This document shows positions 6,942 to 11,792 of a stretch of 11,792 nucleotides of DNA, piece by piece. A program made the position numbers and the translations under genes. A model generated the notes under the pieces. The model was not told the DNA's origin and searched no databases. It was given only the letters and a program-made list of their open reading frames with translations. The DNA is from Alphaproteobacteria bacterium (lineage in GTDB: Bacteria; Pseudomonadota; Alphaproteobacteria; SMXP01): positions 1 through 11,792 of the forward strand of contig JANQLI010000205.1 in assembly GCA_028280675.1 (NCBI GenBank). Direction: 5' to 3'. How positions within the stretch are numbered: position 1 is the first letter of the stretch; each line of letters begins with the position of its first letter.

Positions 6942-7307
6942 CGTAGGGACAATGTAAGTAAACAGAGTACACGCCTTTCACTTCAAAGGAGCCTTTGCCC
7001 CCTGGGACGTGGTTATACACCACCGCTGCCGAATGCAAAATCAGAAAAATCAGCCCGTCTATACCATAGTCTCATATATCAATTGTGCTAATTTAATCTT
7101 TACAAAGACTAAAACGGCGAGGGCGTAGTTGATTCAGTGTTCAGCGTGACGCCTCTAGGAAACGAATCATGCCGCCCCTTATGTGTCGTAACGCTTGGAG
7201 TTTAAAGGTTTTATGACAATCGCGTTACAGATGATCTATTAACATTCCCCTTGCTCCCTTTGCGCTTTTACTCTCTATTCATGTGCAGAAAGCGCGAGAG
7301 TAAAAAC
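6942..7307. other. Spacer between divergent ribA and antiporter genes
   Basis: About 365 bp without a convincing gene. Near ribA is a 14-base near-palindrome CAAAGGAGCCTTTG (6984-6997). A minus-strand pair TTAGCA/TATGGT with 17-base spacing (about 7065-7093) could be the ribA promoter, but it is weak. Toward the antiporter, GTAACGC (7188-7194) and GCGTTAC (7222-7228) form an inverted repeat with a 27-base loop, and ATGACA (7213-7218) with CTATTA (7236-7241) is a poor promoter candidate. I looked for the conserved pieces of an FMN riboswitch before ribA and did not see them. No tRNA-like fold was found. Confidence 0.5.
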
Positions 7308-8504
7308 GTGGACATCTACTTTATCCTTCTAATCATTGGCGGTCTCTTTGTTCTCGGCCTTGCCGCCGATGAAATCGGACGGCGAACCCGATTGCCGCGT
7401 GTGACTCTGATCATGCTTGTCGGCGTGCTCGCAGGACCTATGGCGCTGAACATTGTGCCCACAGAGGTCAATGGCTGGTACGACCTGCTCTCTTCCATCG
7501 CGTTGACAATGGTCGCCTTCCTGCTCGGCGGCTCGCTTTCGCGGGAGCAACTCAAACGCCATGGCAAGCCCATTTTAGCGATGTCTGTTGCAGTTGTCGT
7601 TGTCACCATTCTTGTGGTGAGCGTTGGCCTCATCGCCATCGGCACCCCGCCCATTTTAGCGTTGTTGCTCGCCGGTGTCGCAACAGCGACCGACCCTGCG
7701 GCAACGATGGATGTGATCAAACAGAGAGGACGCAAAGGCGACTTTGCCGAGACGCTTGAGGGCATTGTCGCTATTGACGATGTGTGGGGACTGATCTCTT
7801 TTTCGCTTGTTTTGATCGGCGCCAACATTCTCGCAGAAAATGGCATCAGCATCACCATACAAGAAGGTCTGTGGGAATTCGTCGGCGCTGTCGGTGTGGG
7901 GGCCGTTGTCGGATTTCCAGCAGCCTACCTCACAGGGCATTTACGCAAAGGCGAGCCGATACAAACCGAAGCCTTGGCCGTTGTGTTTCTGTGCGCCGGG
8001 CTGTCGCACTGGCTTGGCGTGTCGATACTCCTCTCAGGTATTGTCGCAGGCGCCATTGTCGTCAACTTCGCCAAGCACCACACGCACGCCTTTCATGAAA
8101 TTGAGAATATCGAATGGCCGTTTATGATTGTGTTCTTCTTTCTTGCCGGCGCTTCTCTTCACTTTACCCAAGGGTGGGCCTTCGCTGCCCTCATTGCGGC
8201 TTACTGCATCCTGCGCACCGCATCCCGCGTGATCGGAGGATGGATCGGCGGACAGTGGAGCCGCAGTCCCGCCTCGCATAACACATGGATGGGCGCGGCC
8301 TTGCTGCCGCAAGCGGGCATTGCGATTGGGATGGCCTTGGTTGCCGGACATAATTTTCCCGAACTCAAAGATATATTGTTAGCCGTTACAGTTTTGACCA
8401 CTGTCATTTTTGAGTTGATCGGCCCCCTTGCAACACAGATCGCACTTGATAAAGTTGACTCCACGGACAGCAGACAGCGCGTTGCTCAAGGCGAAGAGAT
8501 ATGA
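7308..8504 (+). CDS. Cation:proton antiporter (Na+/H+ exchanger family, CPA2-like)
   Basis: Integral membrane protein of 398 residues with about 11-13 hydrophobic segments, matching the Na_H_Exchanger domain over its whole length. It exchanges protons for Na+ or K+ across the inner membrane and serves pH and salt balance. Visible marks: ADEIGRRTRLPRVTLIMLVGVLAG in the first two segments, ATATDPAATMDV (about 126-137) in the unwound ion-binding helix, and GIVAIDDVWG (about 152-161) whose paired Asp resemble the ion/proton site of electrogenic CPA2 members. There is no cytoplasmic TrkA-N/RCK regulatory domain. I chose the GTG at 7308: GAGAG lies seven bases upstream, and the protein then starts directly at the first membrane helix. 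An ATG at 7281 or TTG at 7251 would add a charged extension. It overlaps the next gene by four bases (ATGA), so the two are co-translated. Ion specificity is not readable. Confidence 0.88.
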   Translation: MDIYFILLIIGGLFVLGLAADEIGRRTRLPRVTLIMLVGVLAGPMALNIVPTEVNGWYDLLSSIALTMVAFLLGGSLSREQLKRHGKPILAMSVAVVVVTILVVSVGLIAIGTPPILALLLAGVATATDPAATMDVIKQRGRKGDFAETLEGIVAIDDVWGLISFSLVLIGANILAENGISITIQEGLWEFVGAVGVGAVVGFPAAYLTGHLRKGEPIQTEALAVVFLCAGLSHWLGVSILLSGIVAGAIVVNFAKHHTHAFHEIENIEWPFMIVFFFLAGASLHFTQGWAFAALIAAYCILRTASRVIGGWIGGQWSRSPASHNTWMGAALLPQAGIAIGMALVAGHNFPELKDILLAVTVLTTVIFELIGPLATQIALDKVDSTDSRQRVAQGEEI

Positions 8505-9301
8505 CAGACAACATGAACAACAAAAACAAAGGTCTTAATGATATTTATGATGACGAACTTGAACGGCTGCAACTTGAACTCATCAAACTGCAACACTCGA
8601 TTCAGAAACACGGTCAAAAAGTCATTGTCATATTCGAAGGGCGCGACGCAGCGGGCAAAGGCGGTGTGATCAAACGCATTATGGAGCGCCTGAACCCGCG
8701 TGTGGTCAGAGTTGTTGCGTTACCCAAACCCACGGAACGCGAAAAAACGCAATGGTATTTTCAACGCTACGCCGCCCATCTCCCTGCGGCGGGCGAAATG
8801 GTTCTGTTTGACCGGTCATGGTATAATCGCGCAGGCGTGGAACGGGTGATGGGGTTTTGCACGGAGGATGAATATACCGAATTTATGCGCTCGTGCCCTG
8901 AATACGAACGGATGCTGGTGCGCTCTGGGTATATCCTCATTAAATATTGGTTCAACATCGATATTGACGTTCAGGAAAAACGTTTCCAAGCCCGTAACAA
9001 TGATCCCTTCAAACGGTGGAAACTCAGCCCTATCGACCTCGCGTCACGTGACAAATGGATTGACTATACGCGCGCGCGGAATGAGATGTTCACCTACACC
9101 GACATCAAAGACGCGCCGTGGTATGTAGTCAACGCCAATGTGAAGAAAAAAGCGCGGCTGAATTGTATTGCCCATTTGCTGAGTTTGATCCCGTATGAAG
9201 ATTCAACGCCAGACCCGGTTCCCCTCCCGAAGCGCCCAGAGCTGACCGAGACCATTCGCCGTCCTGTGCACAAACCTGCTTTCGTGCCGGAACTCTATTA
9301 A
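8501..9301 (+). CDS. ppk2: Polyphosphate kinase 2, class I
   Basis: Single-domain PPK2 of 266 residues, the usual size. It transfers phosphate between inorganic polyphosphate and nucleoside diphosphates; class I enzymes mainly make ATP or GTP from ADP or GDP, in the cytoplasm. The Walker A loop GRDAAGKGG is at 47-55, the Walker B/catalytic segment FDRSWYNRAGVE at 103-114, and the lid segment ARNNDPFKRWKLSPID at about 164-179; all key residues look intact. The first 20 residues are polar and probably disordered. Its ATG lies in the antiporter stop overlap (ATGA), a strong sign of translational coupling. The pair suggests a stress or energy link between ion transport and polyphosphate, which is inference. 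It ends 6 bp from the stop of the convergent PFK gene. Which nucleotide it prefers cannot be seen. Confidence 0.95.
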   Translation: MTDNMNNKNKGLNDIYDDELERLQLELIKLQHSIQKHGQKVIVIFEGRDAAGKGGVIKRIMERLNPRVVRVVALPKPTEREKTQWYFQRYAAHLPAAGEMVLFDRSWYNRAGVERVMGFCTEDEYTEFMRSCPEYERMLVRSGYILIKYWFNIDIDVQEKRFQARNNDPFKRWKLSPIDLASRDKWIDYTRARNEMFTYTDIKDAPWYVVNANVKKKARLNCIAHLLSLIPYEDSTPDPVPLPKRPELTETIRRPVHKPAFVPELY

Positions 9302-9307
9302 ACGCTT

Positions 9308-10462
9308 CTAATAAAGAAACATCGGCAAGCCGCGCACGTGACGTATGCTCGGGCGGTACGTCTCTATGTCATAGAGCGCATCGACATCAACGCGTTTTTC
9401 GCCCTGAATGCAAGTTTCGATGGGGACGGTTTCGTAATTGCCATCGCGGATCGCCATCATGAGACCGCGCTCTCCTTGATCAAGCAATTGTATGGCCATC
9501 ATGCCAAAAGCGCTTGCCACCATACGGTCCAGCGCATCCGGCGTTCCTGCGCGCATCATATACGCAAGAGATTGATTGATAATTGCCTGACCAGTGCGCT
9601 TTTTCAGGGCCGCGCCCAACTCTTGGCCAATACCGCCAAGTTTGCGGTGGCCATACGCATCCGCTTCCCCGCTTTCAATCACGTCTTGCCCGGCAAAGCG
9701 CGCGCCTTCGGACACAACAACCATGGCATAGCGGGCCGGATGTGCGCTTTTGTCTTGCATGATCAGGTCTGCGACTTTGTCCACATCGAACGGCACCTCA
9801 CTGATCAACACGCGATCCGCCGCAGCAAGATAGCCGGAGATCAACGCTGTCTCACCGGAGTTGCGGCCAAACAATTCTATCACGGCAATTCGTTCATGAC
9901 TGCCCGTTGGCGTGCGCAACGCGTCAATTGAGTCCACACTGCGCGTCACAGCGGTGCTGAAGCCCATGCAATAGTCTGTGCCATAAACATCATTGTCCAT
10001 GGTCTTAGGGCAAGCCATCACTTTGAAACCTTCCTGATGCAGGCGCGCAGCATAGGACAAGGTGTCATCGCCACCGATGGCGATGAGCGCATCAATCTCC
10101 AGCGCCTCAAGCACTTTCAGCACATACGATGTACAATCAATCTTTTCATCTTGGTTATTGGACACAAGAGAGGACAGAAAAGAAGGCACATCCGCGCGCT
10201 TGACTTTTCCCGGATTGGTCCGCGATGTATGCAGTATTGTGCCGCCAGTGCGATCAATCCCCCGAACCACAGAGCCATCCAATACCATAGTATGCTCGGC
10301 AAGACTTTCGGGATCGTCAGGGTTGATCATCAATGGCCCCGCCCAACCGCGCAAAAAACCAAGGCACGCCCAGCCGCGGGCTTCCGCATGCGTCACCAGC
10401 GCCTTGATACAGGGATTTAATCCTGGGACATCACCGCCCCCCGTTAAGATCGCTATACGCAT
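9308..10462 (-). CDS. 6-phosphofructokinase, probably pyrophosphate-dependent
   Basis: Phosphofructokinase of the PfkA superfamily, 384 residues. It phosphorylates fructose 6-phosphate at the gateway of glycolysis. The N-terminal GGGDVPGLN (8-16) is the phosphoryl-donor loop. GGDDT (130-134) puts Asp133 at the position of E. coli Gly104, and PKTMDND (152-158) puts Lys153 at E. coli Gly124. This Asp/Lys pair is the established mark of PPi-using enzymes, whereas ATP enzymes have Gly at the first position. Catalytic Asp156 is present, followed by GTDYCMGFSTAV, and ELFGRNSGE (196-204) binds the sugar phosphate. A PPi enzyme is reversible and could serve glycolysis and gluconeogenesis. Start: the ATG at 10462 follows AGAGG by seven bases; upstream in-frame ATGs overlap that site. 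It is transcribed divergently from the CpeT-like gene. ATP use cannot be fully excluded without assay. Confidence 0.92.
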   Translation of the reverse strand: MRIAILTGGGDVPGLNPCIKALVTHAEARGWACLGFLRGWAGPLMINPDDPESLAEHTMVLDGSVVRGIDRTGGTILHTSRTNPGKVKRADVPSFLSSLVSNNQDEKIDCTSYVLKVLEALEIDALIAIGGDDTLSYAARLHQEGFKVMACPKTMDNDVYGTDYCMGFSTAVTRSVDSIDALRTPTGSHERIAVIELFGRNSGETALISGYLAAADRVLISEVPFDVDKVADLIMQDKSAHPARYAMVVVSEGARFAGQDVIESGEADAYGHRKLGGIGQELGAALKKRTGQAIINQSLAYMMRAGTPDALDRMVASAFGMMAIQLLDQGERGLMMAIRDGNYETVPIETCIQGEKRVDVDALYDIETYRPSIRHVRGLPMFLY

Positions 10463-10687
10463 CACGTGACCTCTCATCGTAGGTTTACAGATAGACAAGT
10501 GCCCGGCCAGTCTACTGCACTAAACACGATTGATAAGACACTTTTTTAAACACGTTTACAGAAAGAGGTATTTTGCCGCGTCAGTTATCCTTACAAACAA
10601 AACACGTCAATAAACAAAGCGCACCCCCCTATTCTACAATAGGCTGCCTATGCTAGCCTTTTGCATAGATAACTTATGAGGTTGATC
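10463..10687. other. Spacer between divergent PFK and CpeT-like genes, with short repeats
   Basis: This 225-bp spacer should hold both promoters, but none stands out. TAAACACG occurs twice (10521-10528 and 10547-10554), the second copy inside the near-palindrome TAAACACGTTTA (10547-10558). GTTTACAGA also occurs twice (10483-10491, 10554-10562). A short hairpin CCTATT-CTAC-AATAGG lies at 10628-10643, overlapped by AGGCT/AGCCT (10641-10659). No T-runs follow. These could be regulator sites or chance in an A+T-rich spacer. Confidence 0.35.
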
Positions 10688-11707
10688 ATGCAGCAACGTC
10701 TTTCTGTTTTTCTTATTGCAGTCTTGATGACTGCGCCGTCATTCGCTTTCGCACAGGGACAAGATTCAACACCGGGCGAACGCAACATTTTGATCATGGC
10801 GGACATGCTGCCCGGTATTTATGACAACGTGAATCAAAACTATTTCGATGGCCGCCGCAACTTACCGGAAGATGATATTCATCCGCGTCTGCATACGGAC
10901 ATCACCCGCATCGACGCGCCCAACTTCGGCGCCTATGCGTATCTCTGGGTCACCACAAAAGGGCGCATGCCCAATGCGGAAAAATCGTACCGCATTGCGA
11001 CGCTGAGCACAGATGGTGCAGATGATGAAGTGATCTTAAAACATTACATCCGCATGGACGGGGAGATCACCGAAGACGAGTTCGCCACGCTGACGCCTGC
11101 CGATCTCAGACGAACGGAGGGATGCGATTACGCCTTTAAACGCCGCGCCGATCATTTCCGTGGCGCGCAAGGCGATCAGACATGCCAATTCGAATGGGAC
11201 GGTGAAGAGGTTTACACAAACAATGAGATTGAGCTTTCCGAAACTGGTCTTTGGTATGTCGATCACAAATACATCAAAGCGACAGGCGAGCGGATCACGG
11301 GCGTTGCATCCGGCGAACCCAATTGGCTTGAACGCGCGCGGATCTTTCATTGCTATGCCGATGTTCCCGGTGTTGCAGGTGGCCGCGATGAACCGTTTGA
11401 ACGCTATGAAGGGTTTACGCTACACGACAAAGGCGGCATTCACTTTTTCGAAACACGCAAAGAGCCAAAACGCACACTGGGCCTGACACTGCGCGCAGTC
11501 ACGTGGCATGTGAACAATGAAGCGAATGATAACTTCAACCGCAATTCATTGGTCCTGTATGTGCTGGAACGTATGGCAGATGGCAGCATCAAAGATCACG
11601 CCTATACATTCAACGCAGCTGAGTCGGAACGCATCGGGATCAATTTGAAATGGATGCTCGCGAATTGCGCAATGGTGCCGCGCGATCAAGCAAAGCCAAC
11701 ATTATAG
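10688..11707 (+). CDS. Secreted CpcT/CpeT-like protein with C-terminal extension
   Basis: A 339-residue protein with a clear Sec signal peptide (about residues 1-22, cleavage after AFA). Residues about 35-225 resemble the CpcT/CpeT family, known from cyanobacteria as phycobiliprotein chromophore lyases with a calycin-like barrel. The hallmarks visible are MADMLPGIYDNVNQ, the SYRIATLS strand, TPADLRRTEGCDYAF, DHFRG, a second Cys at 166 (DQTCQF), and ELSETGLWYVDHKY. Cys146 and Cys166 match the usual pair. About 115 further residues form a beta-rich tail with DNFNRNSLVLYVLE and another Cys (327) that may pair with Cys222. A lyase role is unlikely here: the protein is exported and no pigment genes are near. 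It more likely binds a small lipophilic ligand or a cell-envelope partner (inference). Start: TGAGG lies six bases before this ATG; the ATG at 10676 has no such site and would overlap it. Confidence 0.75.
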   Translation: MQQRLSVFLIAVLMTAPSFAFAQGQDSTPGERNILIMADMLPGIYDNVNQNYFDGRRNLPEDDIHPRLHTDITRIDAPNFGAYAYLWVTTKGRMPNAEKSYRIATLSTDGADDEVILKHYIRMDGEITEDEFATLTPADLRRTEGCDYAFKRRADHFRGAQGDQTCQFEWDGEEVYTNNEIELSETGLWYVDHKYIKATGERITGVASGEPNWLERARIFHCYADVPGVAGGRDEPFERYEGFTLHDKGGIHFFETRKEPKRTLGLTLRAVTWHVNNEANDNFNRNSLVLYVLERMADGSIKDHAYTFNAAESERIGINLKWMLANCAMVPRDQAKPTL

Positions 11708-11720
11708 GGCGGCACGCGTA

Positions 11721-11792
11721 TCAAATAAACGGATCATAGGACCATTGCAGCAAGGCTTGGCGCTGGCGCGGGCGGCAGAAGATGTCGCCTGG
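11721..11792 (-). CDS. Possible 3' end of a minus-strand gene, cut by the window edge
   Basis: An open minus-strand frame enters from the window edge and ends at TGA (11721-11723), giving 23 residues that finish RQALLQWSYDPFI. Its third codon positions are G/C-rich, and it would end 13 bp from the CpeT-like stop, the same tight tail-to-tail spacing as the two other convergent pairs here (3 and 6 bp). A plus-strand frame from about 11730 (ending ARAAEDVAW) is also open but has no good start. Too short for any product call. Confidence 0.33.
   Translation of the reverse strand, partial: PGDIFCRPRQRQALLQWSYDPFI

Noticed and set aside
6942..7110. FMN riboswitch upstream of ribA
   Set aside because: The conserved FMN riboswitch segments and their pairing order are not visible on the minus strand; only a short palindrome is present.
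7110..7250. tRNA or small RNA gene in the ribA-antiporter spacer
   Set aside because: No T-arm motif or cloverleaf; the inverted repeats are short with long loops and no terminator follows.
7316..7858. Minus-strand open frame of 180 codons opposite the antiporter
   Set aside because: The composition (Ser/Thr/Met/Arg-rich, no domain) is that of the complement of a membrane-protein gene.
9338..9931. Long plus-strand open frame (197 codons) opposite the PFK gene
   Set aside because: It is antisense to a clear PFK with intact motifs, shows no recognisable domain and has no ribosome binding site; it is a shadow of the coding strand.
10462..10469. TCACGTGA palindrome at the PFK start as a regulatory site
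   Set aside because: Only eight bases, overlapping the start codon and Shine-Dalgarno spacing; no second copy in the spacer.

Overview
The window looks like a chromosomal segment from an alphaproteobacterium of moderate G+C content. This is inferred from codon use, from the fused CysNC sulfate-activation enzyme, from the style of the acyl-CoA dehydrogenase, and from dense gene packing with near-touching convergent gene ends. No close genus can be named from sequence alone. I see no tRNA, rRNA, CRISPR array, transposase or phage gene. The content reads as core metabolism with two lineage-type secreted proteins.

Layout. Positions 1-1743 (+): the 3' part of an acyl-CoA dehydrogenase, then a carboxymuconolactone decarboxylase/AhpD-like protein. 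Positions 1747-6941 (-), read right to left: an extended GTP cyclohydrolase II (ribA), a 131-157 bp spacer (depending on the cysD start) carrying two near-identical 16-bp inverted repeats, then cysD and cysNC overlapping by one base, then a cysteine-rich secreted protein. Positions 6942-7307: spacer between divergent transcripts. Positions 7308-9301 (+): a cation:proton antiporter overlapping a class I polyphosphate kinase 2 (ATGA). Positions 9308-10462 (-): a phosphofructokinase with the residue pair typical of pyrophosphate-dependent enzymes. Positions 10688-11707 (+): a secreted CpcT/CpeT-like protein. The last ~72 bases are probably the 3' end of a minus-strand gene.

The most unusual point is the sulfate-activation operon. 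CysD, normally about 300 residues, has about 81 extra in-frame residues at its N-terminus. They resemble a small helix-turn-helix DNA-binding protein and are joined by a Pro/Ser-rich linker. Directly upstream are two copies of GTGGGAWAATTCCCAC, 125 bp apart centre to centre (about 12 helical turns). One fills the spacer of a candidate promoter; the other lies between a strong Shine-Dalgarno and the start codon. Together these suggest a sulfate-activation enzyme that may regulate its own operon. This is inference and needs testing.

Other themes: phosphate-energy enzymes sit close together (ATP sulfurylase, which releases pyrophosphate; PPK2, which uses polyphosphate; a PPi-type PFK), though they are not one operon.
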